A DNA stretch of 64,000 nucleotides from NCBI RefSeq assembly GCF_030413615.1, contig NZ_CP129236.1:2526001-2590000 (forward strand), given 5' to 3'. This DNA is from Planococcus shixiaomingii. Its GTDB lineage: Bacteria; Bacillota; Bacilli; Bacillales_A; Planococcaceae. Within the stretch, counting starts at the first letter, position 1, and each line of letters begins with the position of its first letter. Shown here one piece after another: positions 9,418 through 20,094 of this stretch. The notes beneath the pieces are model-generated. The model was given only the letters and a program-made list of their open reading frames with translations, searched no databases and was not told the origin of the DNA. Position numbers and translations under genes: made by a program.

Positions 9418-10815
9418 TTACAAAATAAATTGTGACAAATCTTTGTTTTTCGCCACATTTTCAAGCTTTTCGTTCACATATTGAGGGGTAATGTCAATCT
9501 GTGTCGGTGAAATCTCTGATGCTTCGAAAGACAAATCTTCCAACAACCGCTCCAAAATGGTATGAAGTCGGCGTGCGCCAATATTATCTGTGTCTTGATT
9601 TACTTCATAAGCGATCTCTGCCAGTCTAGTTATTGCGGCATCAGTAAAGTTTACCATAACTCCTTCTGTTTCGAGAAGCGCTTTATACTGATTAATCAAA
9701 GAATGTTTCGGCTCGGTTAAGATTTTGACGAAATCCCCGACTTCTAGTTTCTGCAATTCCACGCGGATTGGGAACCTTCCCTGTAATTCCGGAATCAAAT
9801 CAGATGGTTTAGTCATATGGAAAGCGCCGGCAGCTACAAACAACATATAATCCGTTTTGACTGCACCGTATTTAGTGCCCACTGTAGAACCTTCGACAAT
9901 CGGCAATATGTCCCGCTGAACCCCTTCTCTTGAAACGTCGGCTGAAGAAGAACTGTTTTTGCTTGCAATCTTATCCATTTCATCGATGAAAATGATTCCT
10001 TGCTGCTCTGAACGCTGTATCGCTTCTGAAGCCACTTCCTCGTCATCCACCAGTTTCGCTGCTTCCTCAGCCGTCAAAATCCGACGTGCTTCTTTTACTT
10101 GAAGTTTGCGCTTTTTCTTTTTCTTTGGCATTAGCGATGATAAAGCGTCTTGCATATTCGCACCCATTTGTTCCATTCCCGAACCTTGCAAAGCATCAAA
10201 CATTGAAGGCATATTTTCAAATACCTCAACTGTTATCCACTCATCTTCGAGTTTTCCAGCTTTCAAGTCACCAGCAATTTCCCTGCGCTTCACGCGCACT
10301 TCCACTTCTGCAGTTGCATCATCTTCTTCTTGGTCCAACTTTTGGCCAAAAAGCATTTCCAGCGGATTCTGGTTTGTTTGTTTCTTTTTAAGGGACGGTG
10401 CAAGAAGCTTCACAATACGTTCGTTCGCTGCCGCTTCCGCTTGCCCTTTAACCGCTTCAAATCTTTCTTCCTTGACGATTCTAACGGCAGCTTCCACTAA
10501 ATCGCGTACCATCGACTCTACATCACGGCCTACGTAGCCCACTTCTGTAAATTTGGTCGCTTCGACTTTGATGAAAGGAGCTCCTGTCAGTCGTGCAATC
10601 CGACGTGCAATCTCTGTCTTCCCGACGCCTGTTGGCCCGATCATTAGAATGTTCTTCGGAATTACTTCATCGCGAAGTTCTTCTTCTAGACGGCTTCTGC
10701 GGTAACGGTTCCGTAAAGCGATTGCAATCGAACGTTTGGCGTCTTTCTGGCCCACTATGTAACGGTCCAGATGATCTGTTATTTGTCGTGGAGTCAAATC
10801 TGTTTGGGTTTTCAT
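9418..10815 (-). CDS. hslU: HslU (CodX/ClpY) AAA+ unfoldase
   Basis: The ATPase ring that unfolds substrates and feeds them into HslV. The Walker A motif GPTGVGKT is at residues 60-67, the Walker [13 protein letters not shown] is in the second half, the pore-loop region is [14 protein letters not shown], and the C-terminal tail ends LSQFIL, which inserts into HslV to activate it. The ATG at 10815 was chosen because GGAGGAG lies just upstream and the protein then starts [17 protein letters not shown], as in homologues (465 residues); it overlaps the hslV stop by four bases (ATGA). Confidence 0.96.
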   Translation of the reverse strand: MKTQTDLTPRQITDHLDRYIVGQKDAKRSIAIALRNRYRRSRLEEELRDEVIPKNILMIGPTGVGKTEIARRIARLTGAPFIKVEATKFTEVGYVGRDVESMVRDLVEAAVRIVKEERFEAVKGQAEAAANERIVKLLAPSLKKKQTNQNPLEMLFGQKLDQEEDDATAEVEVRVKRREIAGDLKAGKLEDEWITVEVFENMPSMFDALQGSGMEQMGANMQDALSSLMPKKKKKRKLQVKEARRILTAEEAAKLVDDEEVASEAIQRSEQQGIIFIDEMDKIASKNSSSSADVSREGVQRDILPIVEGSTVGTKYGAVKTDYMLFVAAGAFHMTKPSDLIPELQGRFPIRVELQKLEVGDFVKILTEPKHSLINQYKALLETEGVMVNFTDAAITRLAEIAYEVNQDTDNIGARRLHTILERLLEDLSFEASEISPTQIDITPQYVNEKLENVAKNKDLSQFIL

Positions 10816-11360
10816 TTTGGCAACTCCTCCAAAATAATTTGATGATTGGTATATACGCAAATATCAGCCGCTGTCTCAAGCGCAGACTGGGCGATTTGGG
10901 CTGCAGTCATATTGTCTCCCGCGTATTTTTTTAAAGCACGTCCAGCTGCTAACGCATAGTTGCCGCCAGAACCGATTGCCAAGATGCCATCATCAGGTTC
11001 AATTACTTCACCCGTACCGGAAACAAGCAGCAGCTCTTCTTTGTTCATGACGATGAGCATCGCTTCCAGTTGGCGCAACATTTTATCACCGCGCCATTGT
11101 TTGGCCAATTCCACCGCCGCACGTTGGAGATTTCCGTTGTATTCGGTCAATTTGCCTTCGAACATTTCAAAAAGCGTAAATGCGTCGGCGACTGAACCGG
11201 CAAAGCCGGTCAATACTTGGCCATTGAACAATTTACGGACTTTTCTTGCTGTGTGCTTCATGACGACAGCGTTGCCGAATGTAACTTGTCCGTCCCCCGC
11301 CATGGCGCATTCGCCATTATGTCGCACAGCAAATATCGTAGTTGCATGAAATTCGTGCAT
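10812..11360 (-). CDS. hslV: HslV (CodW/ClpQ) peptidase with unusual N-terminus
   Basis: Proteasome-related peptidase of the HslUV complex. The 182 residues align throughout with Cod[34 protein letters not shown] and [14 protein letters not shown] are intact. The sequence begins [12 protein letters not shown]. In the classical enzyme the nucleophile is Thr directly after Met; in Bacillus subtilis CodW, which carries the same five-residue extension, it is a Ser at position 2. Here position 2 is His. An in-frame stop (that of xerC) lies only five codons upstream and no other start codon intervenes, so the start is secure. Either propeptide cleavage exposes Thr7, or the peptidase is atypical. 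Confidence 0.93.
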   Translation of the reverse strand: MHEFHATTIFAVRHNGECAMAGDGQVTFGNAVVMKHTARKVRKLFNGQVLTGFAGSVADAFTLFEMFEGKLTEYNGNLQRAAVELAKQWRGDKMLRQLEAMLIVMNKEELLLVSGTGEVIEPDDGILAIGSGGNYALAAGRALKKYAGDNMTAAQIAQSALETAADICVYTNHQIILEELPK

Positions 11361-11375
11361 GTTGAAATCCCCTTT

Positions 11376-12269
11376 CTAAGCCCTTGGATGTGAATTCAAA
11401 TATGTTTTTCTCAAATGCTCTTTTGTTACATGTGTATATACTTGGGTTGAGCTCAAATGCGCATGGCCCAACAATTCTTGAACGGTCCGCATGTCTGCGC
11501 CGTTATTCAGTAAATGCGTGGCAAACGTATGCCGGATCATGTGCGGATATATAACAGAATTAACGGATGCTTTTTTCATGCATTCGTTCAGGATATGCCT
11601 TACGCCTCGATCAGTAAGGGCGTCCCCGCGGTTATTGACGAACAGCCCATCATGCGTCTGATTTTTCATTAGCTTAGGACGAACTTCCTCAATATATTGT
11701 TCCAACGCGTCGTGGGCAAACTGACCATACGGAATATATCGTTCCTTCCGCCCTTTTCCCATCACTTTGACAATTTGAATGCTGCGGTCCAAATCTTGCA
11801 TTCGGATAGAGACGCATTCGCTGACCCGCATGCCTGTCGCGTACAGCAATTCCAGCAGCGCCATATTCCGGATAGAGAGCTTATCTTCTCCCTGTACGGA
11901 CTTGAAAAGCACTTCCAGCTCTTCTTCATAAAAAAATTGCGGTAGCCGTTCTTCTTTTTTGGGATGGTACAAAGAACGAAACGCCGCTTCGCTCAAACCG
12001 AATTCCCGGCTGCCATACCGGTAAAAAGAACGAATGGCTGAAATTTTTCTCGATATAGTCGTTCTGGATAATTTTTCCTCATACAATTTCGTTACATAAT
12101 TTCTGGCATGCAAATATTCGACTTCTTTCAGGTCTTGTATACCTTCCTCTTCTAAAAAAAGAAAAAACCCCGCCAAGTCTTGTTTATAATGGTGGACAGT
12201 GTGTTCAGAATAATTTTTCTCAAGTTGTATATACGTCATAAAAGATCGAAGCATCTCTTCTTTCTCCAT
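11376..12269 (-). CDS. xerC: Tyrosine recombinase XerC/CodV
   Basis: Resolves chromosome dimers at dif together with XerD. The SAM-like N-terminal DNA-binding domain spans about 1-90 and the catalytic domain about 105-295. All catalytic residues are visible: R148 (YATGMRVSE), K172 (VMGKGRKE), H243 and R246 (YPHMIRHTFATHLL), H269 (ELLGHAHL) and nucleophile Y278 (STQVYTHV). Length 297 is typical. It is first in the xerC-hslV-hslU-codY order and follows the trmFO terminator; no convincing promoter was seen in the 68-base gap. Confidence 0.95.
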   Translation of the reverse strand: MEKEEMLRSFMTYIQLEKNYSEHTVHHYKQDLAGFFLFLEEEGIQDLKEVEYLHARNYVTKLYEEKLSRTTISRKISAIRSFYRYGSREFGLSEAAFRSLYHPKKEERLPQFFYEEELEVLFKSVQGEDKLSIRNMALLELLYATGMRVSECVSIRMQDLDRSIQIVKVMGKGRKERYIPYGQFAHDALEQYIEEVRPKLMKNQTHDGLFVNNRGDALTDRGVRHILNECMKKASVNSVIYPHMIRHTFATHLLNNGADMRTVQELLGHAHLSSTQVYTHVTKEHLRKTYLNSHPRA

Positions 12270-12294
12270 AACAAGTCCACCTTTCTACACATAC

Positions 12295-12331
12295 AAAAGC
12301 CTCTAAATTATAACAACATTTAGAGGCTTTT
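12295..12331 (-). terminator. Terminator after trmFO
   Basis: Minus-strand arms AAAAGCCTCTAAAT and ATTTAGAGGCTTTT are a perfect 14-base inverted repeat around a nine-base loop. The T-run is part of the 3' arm. Confidence 0.8.
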
Positions 12332-12336
12332 ATCAA

Positions 12337-13647
12337 TTAAACAGTCACTGTATTCATATAATTTTGAATTGAAGCTAGTGCGCGTTCAGCATGTTTCTCT
12401 GCACGCTCTTGTTTAGATTTGATGCGCTCTCCTAAATCCGGGAACAAACCAAAGTTAACGTTCATCGGCTGGAAGTTCTTGCTGTCCGCTTCTGTAATAT
12501 AGCGAGCCATGCTGCCTAAAGCCGTTTCTGCCGGTAAGATTACCAGTTCTTCGCCAAGCGCAAGCTTCGCTGCATTGACGCCGGCTAGAAGCCCGCTTCC
12601 CGCAGATTCCACATATCCTTCAACGCCAGTCATTTGGCCGGCGAAGAAAATATTCGAGTTGGCTTTCAATTGATAAGTCGGTTTTAATACGCGCGGCGAA
12701 TTGATGAACGTGTTGCGGTGCATAACACCGTAACGCACGATTTCCACATTTTCAAGACCAGGAATCAACCGCAGCACTTCTTTTTGCGGTCCCCATTTCA
12801 AATGCGTCTGGAAGCCGACAATGTTGTAAAGTGTGCCAGCAGCATCGTCTTGGCGCAATTGGACAACTGCGTATGGACGTTCTCCGGTTTTCGGATCTTC
12901 CAAACCGACCGGTTTCATTGGACCAAACGTCAGCGTTTTTTCGCCTCTTGCTGCCATCACTTCAACCGGCATACAGCCTTCAAAGTATATTTCTTTTTCA
13001 AATTCTTTTAATGGCACAACTTCCGCTTCAACAAGTGCCGTATGGAACCGGCGGAATTCTTCTTCCGTCATCGGGCAATTTAAGTAAGCCGCTTCCCCTT
13101 TGTCGTAGCGTGATTTCAAATAAACTTTGTCCATATCGATGCTGTCTTTTTCCACGATAGGAGCAGCTGCATCGTAGAAATACAAGTATTCTTCACCTGT
13201 CAGCTCACGCACTTTTTCTGCAAGTGCAGGAGAAGTCAAGGGGCCCGTTGCAATAATGGTGATGCCTTCTGGAATCTCCGTCACTTCTTCGTTGATCACT
13301 TCAACAAGCGGGTGATTGCGCACTTTGTCTGTTACTGCTTGTGAAAATTCGTGGCGGTCTACAGCCAGCGCTCCACCTGCAGGAACAGAAGCTTTGTCAG
13401 CCGCTTCAATAATAACCGAATCCAAGTGACGCATTTCTTCTTTGATGACGCCCACTGCGTTTGTCAGGGAATTCGCGCGAAGCGAGTTGCTGCAAACCAA
13501 TTCCGCAAATTTATCGGTGTGGTGAGCCGGCGTTTGCTTAACCGGACGCATTTCATATAGTCGCACCTTGACGCCGCGTTTAGCAATTTGCCACGCCGCT
13601 TCACTTCCGGCAAGACCTGCCCCAATTACGTTTACAAATTTATCCAT
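12337..13647 (-). CDS. trmFO: Folate-dependent tRNA (uracil-54-C5) methyltransferase TrmFO
   Basis: Makes ribothymidine at position 54 in tRNA using methylene-tetrahydrofolate and FADH2. The FAD-binding motif [20 protein letters not shown] is at residues 5-24, followed by LYEMRP. CSNSLR (about 53-58) and the C-terminal [20 protein letters not shown] (about 340-360) are family hallmarks. Length 436 matches Gid proteins. It lies 19 bases downstream of topA, the conserved topA-trmFO-xerC order. Confidence 0.97.
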   Translation of the reverse strand: MDKFVNVIGAGLAGSEAAWQIAKRGVKVRLYEMRPVKQTPAHHTDKFAELVCSNSLRANSLTNAVGVIKEEMRHLDSVIIEAADKASVPAGGALAVDRHEFSQAVTDKVRNHPLVEVINEEVTEIPEGITIIATGPLTSPALAEKVRELTGEEYLYFYDAAAPIVEKDSIDMDKVYLKSRYDKGEAAYLNCPMTEEEFRRFHTALVEAEVVPLKEFEKEIYFEGCMPVEVMAARGEKTLTFGPMKPVGLEDPKTGERPYAVVQLRQDDAAGTLYNIVGFQTHLKWGPQKEVLRLIPGLENVEIVRYGVMHRNTFINSPRVLKPTYQLKANSNIFFAGQMTGVEGYVESAGSGLLAGVNAAKLALGEELVILPAETALGSMARYITEADSKNFQPMNVNFGLFPDLGERIKSKQERAEKHAERALASIQNYMNTVTV

Positions 13648-13666
13648 TTTTTAACACCTCTATATA

Positions 13667-15736
13667 TTATTGAACTTCTTCCTGATAATCACAACTTACA
13701 CAATTGATTTGAACGCCTTTTTTGACTTTTTTCTCCACCAGCAGGTGGCTGCATTTTGGACATGGCCGTTCAATTGGCTTATCCCAGGACACAAAATCAC
13801 ATTCCGGATAGCGCTCGCATCCGTAGAAAAGACGCTTTTTCTTGCTTTTTCGTTCAACAATTTCGCCTTCTTTACAAGTTGGACACGTAACTCCAATGTG
13901 CTTGACGATCGCTTTTGTGTTTCGGCAATCCGGGAAATTGCTGCACGCCATGAACTTTCCGTAGCGCCCCAATTTAAAGACCATCGCGGAACCGCACAAT
14001 TCACAATCTTCTCCTGCCGGCTCATCTTTAATCTGCACTTTTTCCATTTCACTTTCAGCGACTTCAACGTGTTTCTCAAAGTCTTGGAAAAAAGCGTCGA
14101 TGATTTCTCTCCACTCAATTTCCCCTTCTTCAACACTATCGAGATCATGTTCCATTTTTGCTGTAAACTCGATATTTAAAATATCCGGGAAAAATTCCAA
14201 TACAAGCTGATGGACGATCTCGCCTAGTTCGGTCGGGATGAAACGCTTGGCATCCAAAGTTACGTATCCACGTTTTTGGATGGTATCAAGTGTAGGTGCA
14301 TAAGTAGAAGGGCGCCCTATTCCCAATTCTTCCAAAGCGCGTACTAGTCTTGCCTCAGTATAACGTGGAGGCGGCTGCGTAAAATGCTGTTTCGGTGTGA
14401 CTTCCACAGCTTTAACGATATCACCTTCAGCCATCTCTGGCAAAATATTGTCTTTGTCATCTGTTTGATCATCCGTGCCTTCCACATAAAGCTTCATAAA
14501 CCCTGGGAATTTAACTTGTGAACCGTTTGCGCGGAATATCGCTTCACCGTTTTGCAGTTCTGCCATTACCGTATCAAGAACAGCTGAAGACATTTGGCTC
14601 GCAACAAAGCGATCCCAAATCAATTTATATAACCTGTATAAATCGCGGGACAAAATATTTTTCATGGATTCCGGGGTCCGGAACACACTAGTAGGACGGA
14701 CAGCCTCATGGGCATCCTGAGAACTTGAAGCCTGTTTACCAGCGGTTGCCTTGGTGGCATACTCTTCGCCGTATTGACCGAGAATATAATCTAAGGCATC
14801 TTTTTTCGCTGTTTCTGAAATCCGGGTGGAGTCTGTCCGCATATAGGTGATTAAACCCGTGATGCCTTCTTTCCCGACCGAAATTCCTTCGTATAGTTGT
14901 TGTGCAAGCATCATCGTCTTTTTAGCACGGAAGTTTAATTTGCGGGCTGCTTCCTGTTGAAGGGATGAGGTTGTAAAAGAAGGGGAAGGATTTCTCTTTC
15001 TTTCTTTTTTCACAACGCGGTTTACTGTAAAGTCTTTGCCGTTCATCGATGCCATAACCGCTTTGACGTCGTCTTCGTTTGTCAGTTTCATTTTTTCATT
15101 TGCGTTGCCATAAAACTGAGCTTCAAATTTTTTCTTCGCTTTTTCGAATTCACCTGTAATGGACCAGTATTCTTCCGGTTCGAAATTCTTGATTTCATTT
15201 TCCCGGTCGATGATCAACCGCAAGGCTACAGATTGTACACGGCCTGCCGATAACCCTTTTTTGACTTTCTTCCACAACAGTGGACTGATGCTATAGCCAA
15301 CCAGCCGATCAAGTATACGGCGTGCTTGTTGTGCATCGACAAGGTCCATGTCAATCTGGCGCGGATGTTTGAATGATTCTTTAATAGCGTCTTTTGTAAT
15401 TTCGTTGAAAACAACTCGGCAATCTGAGTCTTTGTCGATGCCAAGAGCAGTAGCTAGGTGCCACGCAATCGCTTCCCCTTCTCTGTCGGGGTCAGCTGCG
15501 AGAAATACTTTTTTCGCTTTTTTAGCTTCTTTTTTCAAATCTGATAAGATAGGGCCTTTGCCTCTAATGGTGATATAACGGGGTTCGTAATTATTTTCAA
15601 CGTCTACACCCATTTGGCTTCGGGGAAGATCGCGTAAATGTCCTAGAGATGCACGGACTTTATATTTTTTCCCCAAATACCGTTCGATTGTTTTCGCCTT
15701 TGCAGGCGATTCCACAATCACTAAAAAATCTGCCAT
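13667..15736 (-). CDS. topA: DNA topoisomerase I
   Basis: Type IA topoisomerase that relaxes negative supercoils. The TOPRIM domain begins at [19 protein letters not shown] (catalytic Glu9), with [16 protein letters not shown] carrying the acidic triad. The nucleophilic Tyr lies in [12 protein letters not shown] near residue 300. Three C-terminal four-cysteine zinc modules are present: CELCG..CSNFPDC, CPTC..CERYPEC and CPKC..CVSC. Length 689 is normal. AGGAGGAATATTC precedes the ATG. Confidence 0.97.
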   Translation of the reverse strand: MADFLVIVESPAKAKTIERYLGKKYKVRASLGHLRDLPRSQMGVDVENNYEPRYITIRGKGPILSDLKKEAKKAKKVFLAADPDREGEAIAWHLATALGIDKDSDCRVVFNEITKDAIKESFKHPRQIDMDLVDAQQARRILDRLVGYSISPLLWKKVKKGLSAGRVQSVALRLIIDRENEIKNFEPEEYWSITGEFEKAKKKFEAQFYGNANEKMKLTNEDDVKAVMASMNGKDFTVNRVVKKERKRNPSPSFTTSSLQQEAARKLNFRAKKTMMLAQQLYEGISVGKEGITGLITYMRTDSTRISETAKKDALDYILGQYGEEYATKATAGKQASSSQDAHEAVRPTSVFRTPESMKNILSRDLYRLYKLIWDRFVASQMSSAVLDTVMAELQNGEAIFRANGSQVKFPGFMKLYVEGTDDQTDDKDNILPEMAEGDIVKAVEVTPKQHFTQPPPRYTEARLVRALEELGIGRPSTYAPTLDTIQKRGYVTLDAKRFIPTELGEIVHQLVLEFFPDILNIEFTAKMEHDLDSVEEGEIEWREIIDAFFQDFEKHVEVAESEMEKVQIKDEPAGEDCELCGSAMVFKLGRYGKFMACSNFPDCRNTKAIVKHIGVTCPTCKEGEIVERKSKKKRLFYGCERYPECDFVSWDKPIERPCPKCSHLLVEKKVKKGVQINCVSCDYQEEVQ

Positions 15737-15805
15737 GAATATTCCTCCTCGTAGAGGTTTCTTAAAACTATTACAAAGTTGTATGAATAAGAATTACCTG
15801 TGCAA

Positions 15806-15834
15806 AATGTATAACAGTTTTTCCCTTAATGCAA
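15806..15834 (-). promoter_or_regulatory. Candidate promoter for topA
   Basis: Minus-strand TTGCAT (15834-15829) and TACATT (15811-15806) are 17 bases apart, about 70 bases upstream of the topA start. A second weaker candidate (TTGCAC with TACAAC) lies just downstream. Confidence 0.4.
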
Positions 15835-15852
15835 GGCTTTTAGTTTTGCCAA

Positions 15853-16746
15853 CTATTTTTCAACACTTATTTCACTATATTCCTCAAGCACTTGCCAGCC
15901 GCTCCAGATGGGTTTGGCGCCTTCTGCGATCAATTTATGAGGGCCTTCGGATAATGGCGACAAAATATTTCCTGGAACGGCAAAAATATCTTTGCCATGT
16001 TCTAAAGCGTGTTCGATTGTACTTAATGTACCGCTCTTCAATTGCGCTTCCGTTACCACAATTCCTCGAGATAATCCGCTAATAATCCGGTTTCGCATCG
16101 GGAAATTCCATCTTTTCGGCAGCATATAGGGCGGATATTCCGTAACAACTAAATGATTTTCTTCTATTATATTATGCAATTCCTTGTTCTCTTTTGGATA
16201 AGGATGCAAAAAGCCGCTGCCTGTTACCGCAATTGTCGAACCGCCGAATTCGATGGCTATTTGATGAGCCATGGCATCTGCCCCTTTGGCCAGTCCGCTG
16301 ACAACGATAAAGTCATTTTTTACAAGCGGCGGAATGATAAGTTCCATTGCATTGCGGGAATAAATTGACGCTTTCCGGGAACCGATTATGGCAATCTGGT
16401 TTTGATTTTCCAGTAAACCCATATTGCCTTTTGCATAGAGAACGGCGGGCGGATCGATCAATTCAAGTAAACTTTCAGGGTACAAAGGATGGATGTATGG
16501 TATGGGGGTTATCTTATGTTTAAAGTAAACGTCTTTAAAGGGGATCTGCAGGGATTCAGCATAAGCTGTTTTTAACCGGTTGGCGGAAGCCGAAGAGATC
16601 GAGAGTTTATACGAAAGTTGTTGCGCGGACAGTTCGTGCCATCGTTCAAGCTGTAAATCATCTTGCATCAGCAAGTGCAACTTGTTTAACGGCTTTGGGT
16701 ATACGTAGTGCAAAGCAAGCAGGCGTTGAAGAAAATCATTTTTCAT
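15853..16746 (-). CDS. dprA: DNA processing protein DprA/Smf
   Basis: Loads RecA on incoming single-stranded DNA during natural transformation. The Rossmann-like DNA-binding core is present: IAIIGSRKASIYSRNAMELI, VVSGLAKGADAMAHQIA and IAVTGSGFLHPYPKENKELH, then RNRIISGLSRGIVVTEAQLKSGT. The ATG at 16746 has GGAGG six bases upstream; an in-frame start 36 bases earlier lacks a ribosome site. The 297-residue product is slightly short at the C-terminus, like Bacillus Smf. It precedes topA, as usual. Confidence 0.93.
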   Translation of the reverse strand: MKNDFLQRLLALHYVYPKPLNKLHLLMQDDLQLERWHELSAQQLSYKLSISSASANRLKTAYAESLQIPFKDVYFKHKITPIPYIHPLYPESLLELIDPPAVLYAKGNMGLLENQNQIAIIGSRKASIYSRNAMELIIPPLVKNDFIVVSGLAKGADAMAHQIAIEFGGSTIAVTGSGFLHPYPKENKELHNIIEENHLVVTEYPPYMLPKRWNFPMRNRIISGLSRGIVVTEAQLKSGTLSTIEHALEHGKDIFAVPGNILSPLSEGPHKLIAEGAKPIWSGWQVLEEYSEISVEK

Positions 16747-16893
16747 CTTTTTCCTCCATTCTTTTGAAGAGAATCTTATCAAGAAGATGCTCTTATGCCT
16801 ATACTAATGAAATTTACACATTCTGTAAATACGTCTACTAAGATTTAGCACGATATGCTTTTATGAACATTTTGCGAACTGCTAATTTTTCTT

Positions 16894-16922
16894 TTTATAA
16901 AAAATCCAAATAAACAACTCAA
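16894..16922 (-). promoter_or_regulatory. Candidate promoter for dprA
   Basis: Minus-strand TTGAGT (16922-16917) and TATAAA (16899-16894), spacing 17 bases. The predicted leader is about 140 bases. The remainder of the 16747-17000 gap is AT-rich with no gene seen. There is no ComK-box call, because I could not identify one with confidence. Confidence 0.5.
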
Positions 16923-17000
16923 GGGCTTTGGTTATTCAAGGTACTTCGCTATTAAAATTGATGCACGAATTGGGTAAGAGTATAAGAAAAAAGGCAAAAT

Positions 17001-17041
17001 GAAAAAGCCCGGAACGTTGTGGATACAACGTTCCGAACCTC
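17001..17041 (-). terminator. Terminator after sucD
   Basis: Minus-strand arms CGGAACGTTGT and ACAACGTTCCG with a four-base loop, then GGCTTTTTC. It lies just after the sucD stop. Confidence 0.85.
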
Positions 17042-17050
17042 ATTTTAAAA

Positions 17051-17953
17051 TTAATGTGTTTTACAAGCGTCGTAAAGGCCTTTTTCTTTGATCACTTTGA
17101 TCAAAGTTTCGCCAATTACTGATGGAGTATCTGCAACTTCGATGCCAGCTTCGTTCATTGCTTTGATCTTGTCTGCAGCAGTTCCTTTACCGCCAGAAAT
17201 GATCGCACCGGCATGGCCCATACGTTTTCCTTCTGGAGCAGTTTGACCGCCGATAAAGCCTACTACAGGCTTCGTCATGTTGGCTTTAACCCACGCAGCA
17301 GCTTCTTCTTCAGCTGTTCCGCCGATTTCACCGATCATAACAACCGCATAAGTGTCTTCATCTTCGTTGAATTCCTTCAACACATCGATGAAGTTTGTGC
17401 CGTTTACTGGGTCTCCGCCGATACCTACTGCTGTAGATTGGCCGATTCCTTCTTCAGACAATTGGTGAGTCGCTTCATACGTTAATGTACCAGAGCGTGA
17501 AACAACGCCAACATGTCCTTTTTTGTGAATATATCCAGGCATGATGCCGATTTTACATTCATCAGGAGTGATAACGCCTGGGCAGTTCGGTCCAACTAGA
17601 CGTGTTTTCTTGCCTTCCATGAAACGTTTCACTTTGACCATATCCAAAACCGGAATGTGCTCAGTGATACAGATAGCCATGTCAAGATCAGCTTCAACAG
17701 CTTCAAGAATTGCGTCAGCAGCGAAAGGTGCCGGTACATAAATTACAGATACGTTAGCACCTGTAGCTTTAACAGCATCTTCAACAGTATTGAAAACAGG
17801 TACGCCTTCAACTTCAGTTCCGCCTTTGCCAGGTGTTACGCCAGCAACGATTTTCGTTCCGTATTCAAGCATTTGTTTTGTGTGGAAAAGGGCAGTTGAC
17901 CCTGTAATTCCCTGTACAAGTACTTTCGTGTCTTTGTTAATATATACACTCAT
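17051..17953 (-). CDS. sucD: Succinyl-CoA ligase (ADP-forming), alpha subunit
   Basis: TCA-cycle enzyme that makes ATP from succinyl-CoA with SucC. The CoA-binding domain begins [19 protein letters not shown] (about 12-30), [16 protein letters not shown] is at about 122-137, and the phosphorylated active-site His is in the [14 protein letters not shown] region (about 246-259). Length 300. It lies 17 bases after sucC and is followed by a strong terminator, forming a two-gene sucCD operon. Confidence 0.97.
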   Translation of the reverse strand: MSVYINKDTKVLVQGITGSTALFHTKQMLEYGTKIVAGVTPGKGGTEVEGVPVFNTVEDAVKATGANVSVIYVPAPFAADAILEAVEADLDMAICITEHIPVLDMVKVKRFMEGKKTRLVGPNCPGVITPDECKIGIMPGYIHKKGHVGVVSRSGTLTYEATHQLSEEGIGQSTAVGIGGDPVNGTNFIDVLKEFNEDEDTYAVVMIGEIGGTAEEEAAAWVKANMTKPVVGFIGGQTAPEGKRMGHAGAIISGGKGTAADKIKAMNEAGIEVADTPSVIGETLIKVIKEKGLYDACKTH

Positions 17954-17970
17954 TTTTGTCCCTGCCCTTC

Positions 17971-19131
17971 TTAGCCTACAAGTTCTACGATCTTTTTAGC
18001 GCCTTCTGCCATAGTACCGGCTGCGACAATATCAAGACCTGATTCGTTCAGCAGTTTTTTACCTAGTTCTACGTTTGTTCCTTCAAGACGAACCACAAGA
18101 GGTACGCTCAAGCTAACTTCTTTAGCAGCTTGGATAACGCCTTCTGCAATGATATCGCACTTCATGATACCGCCGAAAATGTTAACGAAAATTCCTTTTA
18201 CATTCTTGTCAGAAAGAATGATTTTGAAAGCTTCCGTTACTTTCTCAGCAGTGGCACCGCCCCCAACGTCAAGGAAGTTAGCGGGTGATCCGCCGTAGTA
18301 GTTGATCGTATCCATAGTTGCCATAGCAAGTCCGGCGCCGTTAACCATACAGCCGATGTTCCCGTCTAAAGAAATGTAGCTCAAGTCATACTTGGAAGCT
18401 TCGATTTCTTTTGCATCTTCTTCGTCGTAGTCGCGCATTTCCATGATGTGTGGGTGACGGTATAAAGAGTTTGCATCGAAGTTGAATTTCGCATCCAATG
18501 CCACAACTTGTCCGTCTCCAGTTACAACTAGAGGGTTGATTTCTACGATTGCTGCATCTGTATCAACATATGCCTGATACAATCCAAGCATTAGTTTTGA
18601 AGCTTTGTTGACCAGTTTAGCCGGGATGTTTATGTTGAATGCCATACGGCGCGCCTGGAAACCAGTCAAACCGATAACCGGATCAATTTCTTCATAGAAA
18701 AGACGCTCCGGGTTATTAGCTGCTACTTCTTCGATGTCCATTCCGCCTTCTTCAGACCCCATAAGAGTCACGCGAGAAGTTTCACGGTCTAGAACCAATC
18801 CTAAGTAGTATTCTTTTTGGATGTCGCTTCCTGCTTCGATGTACAAACGTTTAACTTCTTTGCCTTCAGGACCAGTCTGGTGCGTAACGAGCACTTTCCC
18901 TAGAAGCTCTTTTGAATATGTACGCACTTCGTCCAAACTTTTAGCAAGTTTGACTCCGCCTGCTTTTCCTCGGCCACCTGCGTGGATTTGGGCTTTCACC
19001 ACAACAACATCAGTACCAAGTTCTTTAGCCGCTTTAACCGCTTCTTCCGGAGAAAAAGCAACATAGCCTTCAGGAACCGCTACTCCATATTGTTTAAGGA
19101 TTTGTTTACCCTGATATTCATGGATATTCAT
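17971..19131 (-). CDS. sucC: Succinyl-CoA ligase (ADP-forming), beta subunit
   Basis: Nucleotide-binding subunit of succinyl-CoA synthetase. It opens [17 protein letters not shown], the ATP-grasp domain contains [20 protein letters not shown] (about 43-62), and the C-terminal ligase domain has [15 protein letters not shown] and [12 protein letters not shown]. Length 386 is exact for the family. GGAGGATGACAG precedes the ATG. The 121 bases upstream separate it from rnhB; no clear promoter or catabolite-repression site was found there. Confidence 0.97.
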   Translation of the reverse strand: MNIHEYQGKQILKQYGVAVPEGYVAFSPEEAVKAAKELGTDVVVVKAQIHAGGRGKAGGVKLAKSLDEVRTYSKELLGKVLVTHQTGPEGKEVKRLYIEAGSDIQKEYYLGLVLDRETSRVTLMGSEEGGMDIEEVAANNPERLFYEEIDPVIGLTGFQARRMAFNINIPAKLVNKASKLMLGLYQAYVDTDAAIVEINPLVVTGDGQVVALDAKFNFDANSLYRHPHIMEMRDYDEEDAKEIEASKYDLSYISLDGNIGCMVNGAGLAMATMDTINYYGGSPANFLDVGGGATAEKVTEAFKIILSDKNVKGIFVNIFGGIMKCDIIAEGVIQAAKEVSLSVPLVVRLEGTNVELGKKLLNESGLDIVAAGTMAEGAKKIVELVG

Positions 19132-19252
19132 CTGTCATCCTCCAATCAAACATCTGTATCATAATTGTATTGCCTTATTCATTGTATTAAAGTTGTCATG
19201 AAAAGTCCACAGTTGTCGATTGTACTGCAAAAACTTACAATATTCAGATTCG

Positions 19253-20026
19253 TCAGCGACTTTCTTGGAGAAGAGATTTGACAGGTTCGAACGTTTTTCT
19301 GTGAATTGGGCAAGGACCATATTTTCGCAAGGCTTCGACATGTTCAGGCGTTCCGTAACCGGCATGTTTGGCAAAACCGTACACCGGATATGTTTCAGCG
19401 TATGCATCCATGATGGCATCTCTTCCCGTCTTCGCCAAGATGGAGGCCGCAGCAATAGCCAAACTTTTTGCATCACCTTTAATGATTGACTCACAAGGTA
19501 TGGGCACTTCCAGTTTCATGGCGTCCGCCAGAATGACTGACGGTTGTGGATCAAGCGACATCGCTGCTTCAGTCATTGACGTTTTGGTTGCGCGGTAAAT
19601 ATTTTGGCGGTCGATTTCTTCTGGCGATTGAACATGGACAGAATAGCTGATAGCCAGTTCTCGGATTAGTTCAGCAAATGCTTCCCGCTTTTCTTTAGAC
19701 AACTTTTTAGAGTCATCCAGTCCGACGAGCAATGAACAGTCCTCCGGTAAAATGACAGCCGCTGTGACGACCGGACCCGCTAATGGCCCTCTTCCTGCTT
19801 CATCTATGCCAGCCACCAGGCTTTCCGGATGCTCCTTAAACGATTTGTCGAATTCCATTTTTGATTGGTGATTACTGATCAGTCCATCGGCCAGTCTTTT
19901 TTTCTTGTTCCACTGATTCAGCAGAGTTTGCACACTTTTCCGTTCATCTTGATGCAATTCTTCCATCCATGATTCCCATTCATCGGCCATTTTCAGCTTT
20001 TCTCTAATGTCTTTTATGGTCTTCAT
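19253..20026 (-). CDS. rnhB: Ribonuclease HII
   Basis: Removes ribonucleotides and RNA primers embedded in DNA. The N-terminal 70 residues form the extra domain found in Firmicutes RNase HII. The catalytic motif VAGIDEAGRGPLAGPVVTAA (about 71-90; Asp75, Glu76) is followed by the DDSKKL motif and DAMKL acidic residues. The ATG at 20026 was chosen because GAGGGG lies upstream; the longer frame runs back through the rbgA terminator. Length is 257. Its Shine-Dalgarno site immediately follows that terminator. Confidence 0.94.
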   Translation of the reverse strand: MKTIKDIREKLKMADEWESWMEELHQDERKSVQTLLNQWNKKKRLADGLISNHQSKMEFDKSFKEHPESLVAGIDEAGRGPLAGPVVTAAVILPEDCSLLVGLDDSKKLSKEKREAFAELIRELAISYSVHVQSPEEIDRQNIYRATKTSMTEAAMSLDPQPSVILADAMKLEVPIPCESIIKGDAKSLAIAAASILAKTGRDAIMDAYAETYPVYGFAKHAGYGTPEHVEALRKYGPCPIHRKTFEPVKSLLQESR

Positions 20027-20044
20027 CCAAATTACCCCTCCTCT

Positions 20045-20085
20045 AAAAAAAGAGGTTGATCCCATACCAGCAGGATCAACCTCTT
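20045..20085 (-). terminator. Terminator after rbgA, abutting the rnhB ribosome site
   Basis: Minus-strand arms AAAGAGGTTGATCC and GGATCAACCTCTTT with a loop of about ten bases, followed by Ts. The next bases, AGAGGAGGGG, are the rnhB ribosome-binding site and are complementary to CCTCT in the 3' arm. Confidence 0.85.
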
Positions 20086-20094
20086 TCACTTCAA

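Noticed and set aside
13670..14179. Open frame of 169 codons on the plus strand opposite topA
   Set aside because: It is the mirror of a strongly supported topA zinc-domain region, has no ribosome site and a Phe-rich composition typical of antisense frames.
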